Shown in pieces: positions 26,126-35,977 of a DNA stretch of 64,000 nt. Within the stretch, counting starts at the first letter, position 1, and each line of letters opens with the position of its first letter. Made by a program: the position numbers and the translations under genes. The notes beneath the pieces were generated by a model. It was not told the DNA's origin. It was given only the letters and a program-made list of their open reading frames with translations, and searched no databases. The DNA is from Cytophagales bacterium (lineage in GTDB: Bacteria; Bacteroidota; Bacteroidia; Cytophagales; UBA9547): assembly GCA_013297755.1 (NCBI GenBank), contig JAAFIH010000022.1:1-64000 (forward strand), given 5' to 3'.

Positions 26126-27430
26126 ATGAAATCAGGGATGCAACTGTTGGCGTATCCACCCCAAGAAAGCTGGGAAGCCATCCTTAAACGACCAACCAAA
26201 AGTCAAGAAGAGTTAGAAAAAATTGTAAAGCCAGTGCTCGATGCCGTCAGGCAAGAGGGCGATGCTGCTTTGTATGCCTTTACAAAAAAATTTGATGGTG
26301 TAGAAATAGACCAACTTTTGGTTTCAGATTCAGAAATAGCACTGGCTACAAGCCAAGTACCACAAAAACTAAAAGATGCTATTTTAGTTGCCAAAAATAA
26401 TATTCATACGTTTCATTTTGCCCAAAAATCGACTGTAGAGAAAATAGAAACTATGCCAGGTGTGGTGTGTTGGCGTAAATCTGTGCCTATCCAAAAAGTA
26501 GGATTTTATATACCAGGGGGCACCGCTCCCCTATTTTCTACAATATTGATGTTGGCAGTACCCGCCCAAATAGCAGGCTGCAAAGAAATAGTGCTATGCA
26601 CCCCACCCGACAAAGAGGGCAAAATTGCAGATGCCATACTCTACACAGCTCAACTTTGTGGGATCAAAAAAATATACAAAGTTGGAGGCAGCCAAGCCAT
26701 AGCAGCTATGGCGTATGGCACCCAAACGATACCTAAGGTGTACAAAATATTTGGCCCTGGCAATCAGTTTGTAACCATGGCCAAGCAACTCGTAAACAAA
26801 GAAGGCACAGCAATAGATATGCCAGCTGGGCCATCAGAAGTGGCCATCATAGCAGACGAATACGCCAACCCCACATTTGTGGCGGCCGATTTGCTATCTC
26901 AAGCCGAACACGGTGCCGATAGTCAGGTCATTTTGGTAAGCACCAACGAAAATATACTACACCAAATAGAGGCTGAGGTAAACAAACAACTACAACTATT
27001 GCCAAGATTGGCCTTGGCAACTAAGGCTTTGCTACAAAGCAAAATTATTTTATTGGCTACCCAAAACGAAGTAATTGAGTTTATAAATAGCTATGCAGCC
27101 GAACATTTAATCATTGCGACCAAAAACTGTGAAGAGCTAGCCGACCAGATTACAGATGCAGGCTCTGTATTTTTGGGTAATTTTACACCTGAAGCCGCAG
27201 GCGATTATGCCTCAGGCACCAACCATACACTGCCCACCAATGGTTTTGCTGTGGCATATAGTGGCGTATCGCTCGACAGTTATTATAAAAAAATAACATA
27301 CCAACATATATCCGAACAAGGAATTTTGAATCTTGGCCCTACCATAGAAACAATGGCAGAAGCCGAAATGTTGGAAGCCCACAAAAACGCTGTATCAGTA
27401 AGATTGGATTTTTTAAAAGATAAAAAATAA
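26126..27430 (+). CDS. hisD: Histidinol dehydrogenase
   Basis: The 434-residue protein catalyses the last two steps of histidine synthesis, oxidising L-histidinol to L-histidine with two NAD+. Family residues are in place: GPSEVAII, zinc ligands in SQAEHGADSQ (Gln, His), the catalytic Glu-His in AAEHLII, the Asp in AAGDYASGTNHTLPT and the final His in EAHKNAVS. Length is normal. No other his gene is in the window; the flanks are a membrane-anchored hypothetical and a BLUF gene, so hisD has left, or never joined, the usual hisGDCB order. Confidence 0.97.
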   Translation: MKSGMQLLAYPPQESWEAILKRPTKSQEELEKIVKPVLDAVRQEGDAALYAFTKKFDGVEIDQLLVSDSEIALATSQVPQKLKDAILVAKNNIHTFHFAQKSTVEKIETMPGVVCWRKSVPIQKVGFYIPGGTAPLFSTILMLAVPAQIAGCKEIVLCTPPDKEGKIADAILYTAQLCGIKKIYKVGGSQAIAAMAYGTQTIPKVYKIFGPGNQFVTMAKQLVNKEGTAIDMPAGPSEVAIIADEYANPTFVAADLLSQAEHGADSQVILVSTNENILHQIEAEVNKQLQLLPRLALATKALLQSKIILLATQNEVIEFINSYAAEHLIIATKNCEELADQITDAGSVFLGNFTPEAAGDYASGTNHTLPTNGFAVAYSGVSLDSYYKKITYQHISEQGILNLGPTIETMAEAEMLEAHKNAVSVRLDFLKDKK

Positions 27431-27490
27431 ATTCATAAAATAAAACATTATTAAAATAAAATTGTTACTTTAGAACTCAAAAACTAAATC

Positions 27491-27904
27491 ATGTTATCTC
27501 AACTCATCTACGTAAGTGTACGATCATCCAATTGTGATGAAATCGAAATGCAAAAAATATTATCCTCTTGTATAAAAAACAACAAAAATGTAGACATCAC
27601 AGGAGTTTTACTATATTCTGACACCAAATTTATACAATACCTTGAGGGTGAATACAAAGAAATCATGGGTTTGTACGATAAAATAAAGTTAGACCCTAGA
27701 CATAAAAATGTAATAATGGTTTCTGGTGGGCCATTGGCCACACGTTGTTTTCCTAGTTGGCAAATGGGTTCTAAAAAAATAGCCGATAACGAGGTTAATT
27801 TCAAAACTAATATGTCGGATGATGAGAAAAAAGAGTTTGCCGCTTTGATTTCAGGCGAAAAAACTTCCAGTAAGGCTATTGATTTAATTAAAAAGTTTTT
27901 TTAA
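27491..27904 (+). CDS. Short BLUF-domain blue-light sensor
   Basis: The 137-residue protein is a single BLUF domain with a short C-terminal extension. The flavin-contact residues are all present at the right spacing: Tyr7, Asn31, Gln49, Trp90 and Met92, corresponding by spacing to Tyr21, Asn45, Gln63, Trp104 and Met106 of AppA. BLUF domains bind FAD and change hydrogen bonding around the Gln on blue light. No output domain is fused, so the signal must pass to a partner; the gene 17 bases downstream is the obvious candidate. Confidence 0.93.
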   Translation: MLSQLIYVSVRSSNCDEIEMQKILSSCIKNNKNVDITGVLLYSDTKFIQYLEGEYKEIMGLYDKIKLDPRHKNVIMVSGGPLATRCFPSWQMGSKKIADNEVNFKTNMSDDEKKEFAALISGEKTSSKAIDLIKKFF

Positions 27905-27921
27905 ATTTTAATAACTAAATT

Positions 27922-28140
27922 ATGTCAGAAGATCAGAAAAATAAACTAAATGATATAAGAGCTGTTTCTTTTGGCAACAATATAGGAGAAATAACTACAA
28001 GTTTAGAAATAATCACTATGCTGCTCCAAATAGATAGTGATGCAGAAATTATAAGTGCTTGCAAATCTAAATTGATGGAAGGTATCACTTTATTAAGAAA
28101 CCTAGGTTATACTGAAGACTCAAAGAAGTTTGAAATATAG
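27922..28140 (+). CDS. Small helical protein, candidate BLUF partner
   Basis: The 72-residue product looks like a two- or three-helix bundle (GEITTSLEIITMLLQIDSDAEIISACKSKLMEGITLLRNLGY). It has no signal peptide and no DNA-binding motif I can name. It begins 17 bases after the BLUF stop codon and is probably in the same transcript. I do not recognise the family. Acting as output partner of the BLUF protein is inference from position. Confidence 0.65.
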   Translation: MSEDQKNKLNDIRAVSFGNNIGEITTSLEIITMLLQIDSDAEIISACKSKLMEGITLLRNLGYTEDSKKFEI

Positions 28141-28143
28141 TAC

Positions 28144-28233
28144 CAATGTCTTTGTTTAATAATCTTATTTTCTTTCTCCTTTGGAGAAAGAAAATGATAG
28201 AGGTATTAAAAAATATTTAAGTAAACGAGATTG
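28144..28233. repeat. Palindromic element, diverged copy
   Basis: CAATGTCTTTGTTTAA (28144-28159) and TTAAGTAAACGAGATTG (28217-28233) match the terminal repeats of the intact element at 18317-18407. The inner hairpin TTTTCTTTCTCC/GGAGAAAGAAAA (28168-28194) and GATAGAGGTATTAAAAAAT also match its interior. It lies right after the small gene downstream of BLUF and could end that transcript. Confidence 0.75.
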
Positions 28234-28338
28234 AATATACTATTGAAAATTGATTTAAGTATGATTACTTTGAAAATAATTTTTATTTAGCAATATATAA
28301 TTTCATCAAACAAATCTTTTATTTCTATTTATTTGTAA

Positions 28339-28752
28339 TTAACCATAGTATTCTACAAAATTCTTATTGGTTTCTGTTAGTTTAATGTAGTGTAATTTAC
28401 AATCAGACACTTTTGCTAACTGTGATTCAAGGATATTCCAAAATTCTATAATCATGATTTCGCAACTGGGAATTTTATTTTTAAAAATATCTACTTGAAG
28501 GTTGATATTTTTGTGATCTACCAAATCTACAATATACTTTTTCATAATATCTCCCAACACTTTCATATCGATTACAAATCCAGTATCTGGTTTGGGCATA
28601 CCTTTTACGGTAACAGTGATTTCAAAATTATGACCATGATAGTATTCATTGGCACATTTGCCAAAAACATCGGCATTTTGTTGGTCAGACCAAGTAGGAT
28701 TAAAAAGTCGATGGGCAGCATTGAAATGCTCTTTGCGGGATACGTAAACCAT
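28339..28752 (-). CDS. 6-pyruvoyl-tetrahydropterin synthase / QueD family enzyme
   Basis: The 137-residue protein has the zinc ligands His14, His39 and His41 (HGHNF) and Cys33. The motif reads C-x2-E-x2-HGH, so both the Cys of PTPS-I and the Glu of PTPS-III are present, unlike the C-x3-HGH of classical QueD. From my recollection of COG0720 comparisons this matches the mixed PTPS-I/III type. The substrate would be 7,8-dihydroneopterin triphosphate. Pathway (queuosine, pterin or folate bypass) cannot be fixed here. A good promoter lies 46-74 bases upstream. Confidence 0.88.
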   Translation of the reverse strand: MVYVSRKEHFNAAHRLFNPTWSDQQNADVFGKCANEYYHGHNFEITVTVKGMPKPDTGFVIDMKVLGDIMKKYIVDLVDHKNINLQVDIFKNKIPSCEIMIIEFWNILESQLAKVSDCKLHYIKLTETNKNFVEYYG

Positions 28753-28797
28753 TTGGCGAGTTTTGTTTTACATCAGGTAAATCTGCTACTGATGGTG

Positions 28798-28826
28798 CAA
28801 AATTATTGAAGTTTATAGATTTTCAA
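28798..28826 (-). promoter_or_regulatory. Promoter of the PTPS/QueD gene
   Basis: On the minus strand TTG (28824-28826), an 18-base spacer and TAATTTTG (28798-28805) match the Bacteroidota promoter TTG-N18..20-TAnnTTTG. Transcription would begin near 28791, giving a leader of about 39 bases. The -7 element is identical to that of the str operon. Confidence 0.6.
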
Positions 28827-28872
28827 AAATAAAAAATAAAAAAAGTAATTATATTAGAAAATAACTAAAGAT

Positions 28873-30348
28873 TTACCAATCGCTTTTCATGTCAAACTTT
28901 GGTAAAACTCGTGTAGTAGAGTTAATTTTTACCAAATCTTTTATTTCTATATCCAAAAATTTATTAGGAAGGCTTATTTTATATACATCAAAATCATGGT
29001 TTTTGTCGGCAGCTGCCGAGTTAAGGTAAGCAAAATCAAGCATATCCGACAATATAAAACCTTTGTCATCAGTTTTTGTATTTACCATAGTACCCATATT
29101 GAGGGGTTGCGACCAATTTTGCCAAGTATCATCGAGCCGCCTTGTCATATATACATCAGAGCCGCCATAGCCAATATGCCCGTTTGAGCTAAAAAACATA
29201 GTTTTGCCATCGTTGGCCAAGTAGGGATTGTCTTCTGAAAAAAATGTATTTACTTGATTGCCAAGGTGTATAGGCTCCGACCATTTTTTGGTTTCACGGT
29301 TATACATAGTTACATACAAATCCAAATCGCCTAGACTACGATTGTCTTCGGCTGCATAGATTAAGTAATTTTCATCAAAACTTAAATAAAAATTTGTGTT
29401 AGGATTTTTGTTTACAAAATTAGGAATATCTATTGGCACAGGTACTTTCCAAACACCGTTAGAATCTTTATTTGAAATAGAAACACCATCTCCAGCAAAG
29501 TTTCCTGCCTTGTCGTATCGATTACCAACAACTAAAAAATCGCCAGAGTGTCCTACAGATGCTACAAAATTGGGCGATTTGTTATTAAGAGGCCTTCCTA
29601 TATTTTGTAAATCGCCCCAGTGTCCTAAATCGTCTTTTTTGGTTACCCAAATATCTTGGTCTTCGTTGGCGGGACATTCTTTTACCAAATATAATGTGTT
29701 GCCATCTGGTGTAATTTTTGGATTAAATAGTACACAATCTCCACCTTTAATATTTTCATCAATGAGTACTTTTTTTAGGTCATATCCATTGAGATTGGCT
29801 TCGTAAGGCAATAAATCGAAGGCTTCGTTGTATTTGGTAAGCCCTACACCTTTCATCAAATTCCATTTATTGACATATTTATGACTTACCTCAATTTCTA
29901 CACCTAGTACTGTACTTAGTGGAAAAAAAACATGAAAATCATAAAACTTGACAACCGATGATTTTCCATTGAATGTAAAAACACTCTTTTTGGTAATGCC
30001 ATCGGGCATCACAATTTTTACAGATTGGATAGTACCAGAGTTGAATATACCGCCTATCAATAATTGCTCGGCAAGCATTGGATTTTTGAACCCAACAGTA
30101 ATTAGATTTTTTTTGTCAGTATCTATATATTTTAGAATATATCCTTCTGCAAAAGGATCTATGGCACTATATAGATTAGTATCTGGATATACATTGGCTG
30201 TACCCAAAATCATATCTACATAATTGGTTTCTTCTTGAAATTTTTTGGTAAATTCAATAAGTTTGGTTGCCCATACAATTTCTTGAGAAAAAATTTTGGT
30301 TGTAAAAAAAATAAAAAAAACTAAACCTAAAATTGGTAATCTTTTCAT
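28873..30348 (-). CDS. Exported PD40/WD40-like repeat protein
   Basis: The 491-residue protein has a signal peptide (MKRLPILGLVFFIFFTTKIFS). An N-terminal module of about 170 residues (VGFKNPMLAEQLLIGGIFNSGTIQSVKI) is one I do not recognise. The remainder has TolB/PD40-type blades: FNPKITPDGNTLYLVKE, FYLSFDENYLIYAAED, NPYLANDGKTMFFSSNG, where the last two have the Bacteroidota form found before OmpA domains. Here no OmpA domain follows. A periplasmic or surface role in binding or scaffolding is likely but not shown. Confidence 0.78.
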   Translation of the reverse strand: MKRLPILGLVFFIFFTTKIFSQEIVWATKLIEFTKKFQEETNYVDMILGTANVYPDTNLYSAIDPFAEGYILKYIDTDKKNLITVGFKNPMLAEQLLIGGIFNSGTIQSVKIVMPDGITKKSVFTFNGKSSVVKFYDFHVFFPLSTVLGVEIEVSHKYVNKWNLMKGVGLTKYNEAFDLLPYEANLNGYDLKKVLIDENIKGGDCVLFNPKITPDGNTLYLVKECPANEDQDIWVTKKDDLGHWGDLQNIGRPLNNKSPNFVASVGHSGDFLVVGNRYDKAGNFAGDGVSISNKDSNGVWKVPVPIDIPNFVNKNPNTNFYLSFDENYLIYAAEDNRSLGDLDLYVTMYNRETKKWSEPIHLGNQVNTFFSEDNPYLANDGKTMFFSSNGHIGYGGSDVYMTRRLDDTWQNWSQPLNMGTMVNTKTDDKGFILSDMLDFAYLNSAAADKNHDFDVYKISLPNKFLDIEIKDLVKINSTTRVLPKFDMKSDW

Positions 30349-30785
30349 TCTATATTGAAACGAAAATTATAAGATTGTGTTATATTTTAATAAAATTTTA
30401 GAGTTTATATCATTCAGATTGTAAATATAATCATATTTATTACAAAATAAATATAATTTTTTGGATTTAATCCTTAAAATAATGAAATGTTTAAGCAAAT
30501 AAAAATCGATTAGAGTAGAAATGTATGAATAAAATATGATTGTGTTTTATTCATTTGTTTTTCTGATAAATTCAACCAAATAGAAGATGTCATAATTTTA
30601 GTATGAAAAATAAAAAAAAGTAATAAGAACTCTGCTAACTGTCAATCAACTTGTTTTAGCCTTAACTCAACAAATTCTACACTATACATTGATTATTTAT
30701 AAAAATAGGGACTTTTTTAGAAGAAGAGCAGTTATCTTGGCTTTACTATTTTTTTCTCTAAGAAAATAATATAAATTAAAAATAC
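30349..30785. other. AT-rich intergenic region
   Basis: There is no open frame, tRNA or strong hairpin between the two exported-protein genes. The minus-strand gene starting at 30348 must have its promoter here, but I see no clear TTG/TAnnTTTG pair. Confidence 0.4.
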
Positions 30786-32684
30786 CTAATAATCAACTGC
30801 TAATTTTATTGATTCATTTCCTTGTTTTACAAAATAAATACCTCTTACCAGTTTAGCGTTGATTTGCATATTTTCAGAAAATATTTTTTGGGTATATATC
30901 ACACTGCCCATAGCATTATATATATACATGGTAGCTCCCAAAGTAGCATTTTTTAGATTAAAATACCCATCAGAAGTAGGATTAGGATAGATTTCTAATT
31001 TGGCAGATTGGGATTTATGTAAATTTATAGCTGTTGTGGTGCAATTTTTTATAATAATACCACTATCGTAAGAAAACAAACAATTAAATTCATTATAACC
31101 AGAGTTTTTGACCTGATAAGAACCTATACCAACAATTGATGGCACAATAAAAGCATTTGAAATTCCTAAAACTGTTTCATTTTGGTTGATAAAAATGGGA
31201 GCATCCGTCAAGCAAAATTGTCTTTGTATAAATTCTAAAGTTACACCAATGGGCGAAAGTGTAGTAACATTGATGATATTACTTTGGGTACAACCATTGG
31301 TATTTGTACCAACAACAGTGTATATAGCAGTGCCAGGAGTTGTGCCAATAATTGACAAAATATTACCAGTTGTCATGCTAGGATACCAAAGATACGAACT
31401 TGCACCTGTGGCTGTAATAGTAGCACTAAAACCATTGCAAATGACAACATTTGAAGGTGCAATAGTAAGATTGGGCTGCTGAAAATTAGACAGAGTAGCA
31501 GTATTAGAAACCACATTACCACAACTACCCGAAACCGTAACTACATAATTACCAACTTGAGATGTAGAGATACTAGGTGTATTTTCACCATTCGACCACT
31601 TATAACTTAAATTTGAACCAGTTGCAGAAACTGAAAAATTGGCTAGATTATTGCCACAAGTGGTTTGGGAGAGGGGTTGGGTGGTGATTTGAGGTTTAAA
31701 CCCATTATTACATTTTTGCCAAATAGATATTCTATGATTTCTTAAGTCAGAAATAAAAATTTTACCATCAGGTAATAGTCCTATTCCATCTGGTTCGTTG
31801 AACTGATTTAAATCATTACCAAAACTTCCAAAAGTTGTTAAATTACCAAAGTTATTTCCACTTTGAGTCCATATGCTAATTCTGTTGTTATATGTATCAG
31901 CTACATAAATATTATTATCTGAATCAATTTCCATGTCATATAAGCTCGAAAATTGATTTTGAGAAATTCCATTAGAACCAAAAGTTGTTAAATTACCAAA
32001 ATTATTTCCACTCTGTGTCCATACACTAATACGTTTATTAAATTGATCTGCAACATATATTTTGCCATCAAAAGCTATCGAAACCCTTATTGCAAAATTT
32101 AATTGATTGGTAGCTGTTCCAAAACCACCAAAAGTTGTTAAATTACCGAAATTATTACCACTTTGTGTCCACACACTAATTCGATGATTATAAGAGTCTG
32201 CAATAAATATTTTTCCATCTTGAGAGAGTGAAACTGAAGTTGGACCTGTAAATTCATTTAAGTTGAAGCCCATGCTACCAAAACTAGCAATAGATATGAA
32301 ATTGTTTCCACTTTGAGTCCATACACTAATCCTATGATTTTGAAAATCTGCAATAAATATTTTTCCATCAGAACCGATTGCTATTTCATGTGGGGATTTA
32401 AACTGATTAGTGCCGGAACCAAAACTTCCAAAAGTTGTTAAATTACCAAAATTATTTCCACTTTGCGTCCAAACACTAATCCGATTATTCCCATAATCAG
32501 CAATAAATATTTTCCCATCTATTGAAGAAATAGTAATACCAGATGGTAAATTAAACTGTGTTGAACTCATTCCCCATATTCCAGTATTACCAAGAATTGT
32601 TAATGGTTCATAACTTTCTCCATTAACTTTATTAAACCCAAAAAAATAAATAATTAAAATTAATAAATTCGAAATTAACTTCAT
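30786..32684 (-). CDS. T9SS-exported NHL-repeat protein (second paralogue)
   Basis: I choose the ATG at 32684, which gives a clean signal peptide (MKLISNLLILIIYFFGFNKVNG); 15 codons upstream are also open. Of 632 residues, about 25-325 are six or seven NHL blades with the near-identical text RISVWTQSGNNFGNLTTFG. An Ig-like repeat (ITTQPLSQTTCGNN...VVTVSGSCGNVVSN), a second Ig/PKD-like region and a type A sorting domain (YPNPTSDGYF...GIYFVKQGN) follow. It is a paralogue of the protein at 3.7-6.0 kb, but its sorting domain is diverged and it lacks the flanking palindromic repeats. A surface role is inferred. Confidence 0.88.
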   Translation of the reverse strand: MKLISNLLILIIYFFGFNKVNGESYEPLTILGNTGIWGMSSTQFNLPSGITISSIDGKIFIADYGNNRISVWTQSGNNFGNLTTFGSFGSGTNQFKSPHEIAIGSDGKIFIADFQNHRISVWTQSGNNFISIASFGSMGFNLNEFTGPTSVSLSQDGKIFIADSYNHRISVWTQSGNNFGNLTTFGGFGTATNQLNFAIRVSIAFDGKIYVADQFNKRISVWTQSGNNFGNLTTFGSNGISQNQFSSLYDMEIDSDNNIYVADTYNNRISIWTQSGNNFGNLTTFGSFGNDLNQFNEPDGIGLLPDGKIFISDLRNHRISIWQKCNNGFKPQITTQPLSQTTCGNNLANFSVSATGSNLSYKWSNGENTPSISTSQVGNYVVTVSGSCGNVVSNTATLSNFQQPNLTIAPSNVVICNGFSATITATGASSYLWYPSMTTGNILSIIGTTPGTAIYTVVGTNTNGCTQSNIINVTTLSPIGVTLEFIQRQFCLTDAPIFINQNETVLGISNAFIVPSIVGIGSYQVKNSGYNEFNCLFSYDSGIIIKNCTTTAINLHKSQSAKLEIYPNPTSDGYFNLKNATLGATMYIYNAMGSVIYTQKIFSENMQINAKLVRGIYFVKQGNESIKLAVDY

Positions 32685-32894
32685 TTCAAATCTATTTAAA
32701 ATTAGTAGTTTCATAAACCTTATTTTCAATTCTCAAATATAGTATTAACATTTATAAAATCATAAATTTCAACAAAAATGAATAAAATTTGTAATAAAAA
32801 AAATAAATCAAATAATAATTGTTACCTAAAAATTATTTATGACTTAGATACATCTGAATTTTATTTATGTATAGATTTTATTTTTTTTGAAACA

Positions 32895-32933
32895 TAAAAA
32901 AAGGACTACTTTTTTCAAAGTAATCCTTTTTTG
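32895..32933 (-). terminator. Terminator of the str operon
   Basis: The stem AAAAAAGGA(C/T)TACTTT with its complement and a U-tract on the minus strand lies about 70 bases after the rpsJ stop codon. The palindrome GAACACGCC...GGCGTGTTC at 32955-32976, also found at 9797-9817, lies between. Together they suggest transcription ends after rpsJ. Confidence 0.8.
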
Positions 32934-33002
32934 AAAGAACACGCCTTTTTGTTGGAACACGCCTTTTGGCGTGTTCTTAATTTATTGTACTTAATCAAAA
33001 TA

Positions 33003-33308
33003 CTACACTTTTATCTCTACATCTACGCCACTTGGCAATTCTAGTTTCATAAGAGCGTCTACTGTTTTTGGGCTAGTAGAGAAAATATCTACTAATCGCT
33101 TGTAGGTAGAAAGCTGAAACTGATCTCTGGCTTTTTTGCTTACGTGTGGAGATTTAAGAACTGTAAAGCGTTCTTTTTCGGTTGGCAATGGTATAGGTCC
33201 ACTTACTACTGCACCTGTAGCTTTTACTGCTCTTACTATTTTTTCGGCAGATTTATCAACCAATGTATGGTCGAATGATTTTAATTTAATTCTTATTTTT
33301 TGATTCAT
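33003..33308 (-). CDS. rpsJ: 30S ribosomal protein S10
   Basis: The 101-residue protein is full length and carries the S10 text [46 protein letters not shown] and [19 protein letters not shown]10 sits in the small-subunit head and, as NusE, also serves antitermination. It is last in the cluster rpsL-rpsG-fusA-rpsJ, 62 bases after fusA. Usually rplC and the rest of the S10 operon follow; here a terminator follows. Confidence 0.98.
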   Translation of the reverse strand: MNQKIRIKLKSFDHTLVDKSAEKIVRAVKATGAVVSGPIPLPTEKERFTVLKSPHVSKKARDQFQLSTYKRLVDIFSTSPKTVDALMKLELPSGVDVEIKV

Positions 33309-33370
33309 GGTTTTATGTTTTTAATACCTCAGGCAAAAAGCATTTTATCTAAGGTATGTGATGTTAATGA

Positions 33371-35470
33371 TTAATTATTTGAACCTTTAGCTTTTGCAAT
33401 AACAGACTCGGCTAAGTTGGTAGGTATTGGATCATGGTGCGAGTACGTAAGCGATGCCGAGGCACGACCTGAAGTAATCGTTCTTAAATCTGTAACATAA
33501 CCAAACAATTCTGATAATGGAACACCAGCTTTTACTATTGTAGCACCTGGTTTAGAATCCATACCTTTCATCAAACCACGTCTGCGGTTCAAATCTCCAG
33601 TAACAGGACCAGTATAATCGTCTGGCGTAACTACATCTACGTTCATGATAGGCTCTAGCAATTGAGCCCCAGCTTGGCGGCCTGCTTCTTTGAAACCAAT
33701 TTTGGCAGCCAATTCAAACGAAAGTGCATCAGAATCCACATCGTGATAAGAACCATGAATCAATCTAATTTTGAAGCCTTCTACTGGATAACCAGCCAAA
33801 ACGCCATTTTTAAGACTTTCTTCAAATCCTTTTTGCACAGCAGGTATAAATTCTTTAGGAATAGCTCCACCCACTACTTCGTTTACAAATTCTAATCCAG
33901 TTTTGCCTTCTTCGATTGGCGATATTTCAAACACTATATCAGCAAATTTACCACGTCCACCTGATTGTTTTTTGTAAACTTCTCTGTGTTCAAATTTCTT
34001 TGTAAAACGCTCTTTGTAAGCCACTTGTGGTGCACCTTGATTGATTTCTACGTTAAATTCACGTCTCATTCTATCAATGATGATTTCTAAGTGCAATTCG
34101 CCCATCCCTCTAAGAATAGTCTGACCAGTTTCTTGATCAGTATGTACACGCAAAGTTGGGTCTTCTTCTACCAATTTGGCAATAGCTACACCCAATTTAT
34201 CAACATCAGCTTGTTTTTTGGGCTCAATAGCATAACCAATAACTGGCTCTGGGAAATCCATAGATTCTAAAGTAATCTTAGCTTTTTCATCGCATAGCGT
34301 ATCACCAGTTTTGATGTCTTTGAAGCCTACTACAGCACCAATATCTCCAGCTGCAAGCCTTTCAATTTGGTTTTGTTTGTTGGCGTGCATTTGAAAAATA
34401 CGAGAGATACGTTCTTTATTACCTGATCGTGTATTGAAAACATAAGAACCAGATTCTAAAACACCTGAATAAGCTCTTACAAAGCACAAACGACCAACAA
34501 AAGGATCAGTTGCGATTTTGAAAGCTAATCCACAAAATGGATCAGATTCTGATGGTTTTCTTACTACTTCTTCGTCTGTGTCTGGGTTTGTACCAGTGAT
34601 ATTATGTTTATCTAATGGCGAAGGTAAAATGGCCATAACATAATCTAACATCGTTTGCACACCTTTATTTTTGAATGAAGAGCCACATAGCATAGGTACT
34701 ATTTTCATATCAATAGTAGCTTTTCTTAATGCAGTAAGTACTTCAGCCTCAGTGATTGAGTTAGGATCGTCAAAGAATTTTTCCATCAAAGACTCATCGT
34801 ATTCAGCCACTGCTTCTAACAATTTTTCTCTATATTCCAAAGCCTCATCCATAACATCAGCAGGGATGGGTACTTCTTTGAAAGTCATGCCTTTGTCATG
34901 TTCGTTCCACACTATGCCTTTCCAATTTACCAAATCAACTACACCTTCAAATTTATCTTCAGAACCAATAGGGATTTGTAAAGGTACAGCATGCGAGCCA
35001 AGCATTTCTTTCACTTGTTTTACAACATTTAAGAAATCGGCACCCGAACGGTCCATTTTGTTTACAAAACCAATACGAGCTACGTTGTAGTTGTTGGCAA
35101 GTCTCCAGTTGGTTTCAGATTGTGGCTCTACGCCATCCACAGCCGAAAACAAGAAAACCAAACCATCGAGTACCCTCAACGAGCGATTTACTTCTACAGT
35201 AAAATCTACGTGGCCTGGGGTATCAATGATATTTACATGATAATTGTTGTTTCTATATTTCCATTCAACAGTAGTGGCAGCAGAAGTGATAGTGATACCA
35301 CGCTCTTGCTCTTGAGCCATCCAGTCCATGGTGGCAGCACCTTCGTGCACCTCACCAATTTTATGACTTACACCAGCATAATATAATATACGCTCGGTAG
35401 TAGTTGTTTTACCTGCATCTATGTGTGCAGCGATACCAATATTTCTGGTAAATTTTAGGTCTCTAGCCAT
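33371..35470 (-). CDS. fusA: Elongation factor G
   Basis: The 699-residue GTPase drives ribosomal translocation. The G1 loop AHIDAGKTT is at about 15-23, the switch I region includes [11 protein letters not shown]3 is DTPGHVD and G4 is NKMD. Domains II-V follow to the normal C-terminus ([16 protein letters not shown]). It lies 8 bases after rpsG and 62 bases before rpsJ in the str operon. Nothing unusual is seen. Confidence 0.98.
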   Translation of the reverse strand: MARDLKFTRNIGIAAHIDAGKTTTTERILYYAGVSHKIGEVHEGAATMDWMAQEQERGITITSAATTVEWKYRNNNYHVNIIDTPGHVDFTVEVNRSLRVLDGLVFLFSAVDGVEPQSETNWRLANNYNVARIGFVNKMDRSGADFLNVVKQVKEMLGSHAVPLQIPIGSEDKFEGVVDLVNWKGIVWNEHDKGMTFKEVPIPADVMDEALEYREKLLEAVAEYDESLMEKFFDDPNSITEAEVLTALRKATIDMKIVPMLCGSSFKNKGVQTMLDYVMAILPSPLDKHNITGTNPDTDEEVVRKPSESDPFCGLAFKIATDPFVGRLCFVRAYSGVLESGSYVFNTRSGNKERISRIFQMHANKQNQIERLAAGDIGAVVGFKDIKTGDTLCDEKAKITLESMDFPEPVIGYAIEPKKQADVDKLGVAIAKLVEEDPTLRVHTDQETGQTILRGMGELHLEIIIDRMRREFNVEINQGAPQVAYKERFTKKFEHREVYKKQSGGRGKFADIVFEISPIEEGKTGLEFVNEVVGGAIPKEFIPAVQKGFEESLKNGVLAGYPVEGFKIRLIHGSYHDVDSDALSFELAAKIGFKEAGRQAGAQLLEPIMNVDVVTPDDYTGPVTGDLNRRRGLMKGMDSKPGATIVKAGVPLSELFGYVTDLRTITSGRASASLTYSHHDPIPTNLAESVIAKAKGSNN

Positions 35471-35478
35471 GATATTGA

Positions 35479-35946
35479 TTAAAATTTAAAGTGAGCAAAT
35501 GCTTTATTAGCCTCAGCCATGCGGTGAGTATCGTCTTTTTTCTTTACAGCAGCACCTTCGCCTTTGGAGGCAGCCATTATTTCGGCAGCCAATTTGTCGG
35601 TCATGGTTTTTTCGCCACGTTTGCGAGCGTAGTTTATCAACCATTTGATACCAAGAGATTGTTTTCTTTCGGCTCTTACTTCGATAGGAACTTGAAAGTT
35701 TGAACCACCCACACGTCTAGATTTTACTTCTACCGAAGGTGATACATTATTCAATGCTTTTTTCCACATTTCTAATCCATCTTCTTGCATTTTAGTTGCA
35801 ACTTTTTCTATTGCTCCATAAAATATATCGTAAGCGGTACTTTTTTTACCGTCATACATTAAATTATTTACAAACTTTGTTACCAATACTTCTCCAAATT
35901 TTGGATCTGGCAACACATATCTTTTTTCTGGTTTTGCTTTTCTCAT
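35479..35946 (-). CDS. rpsG: 30S ribosomal protein S7
   Basis: The 155-residue protein starts [18 protein letters not shown] and ends in [15 protein letters not shown], both normal for S7. It binds 16S rRNA in the head near the E site and helps assembly. The gene lies 31 bases after rpsL and 8 bases before fusA. Confidence 0.98.
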   Translation of the reverse strand: MRKAKPEKRYVLPDPKFGEVLVTKFVNNLMYDGKKSTAYDIFYGAIEKVATKMQEDGLEMWKKALNNVSPSVEVKSRRVGGSNFQVPIEVRAERKQSLGIKWLINYARKRGEKTMTDKLAAEIMAASKGEGAAVKKKDDTHRMAEANKAFAHFKF

Positions 35947-35977
35947 TTCTAATTAAATGTTAATGTGGTTTAGGAAA

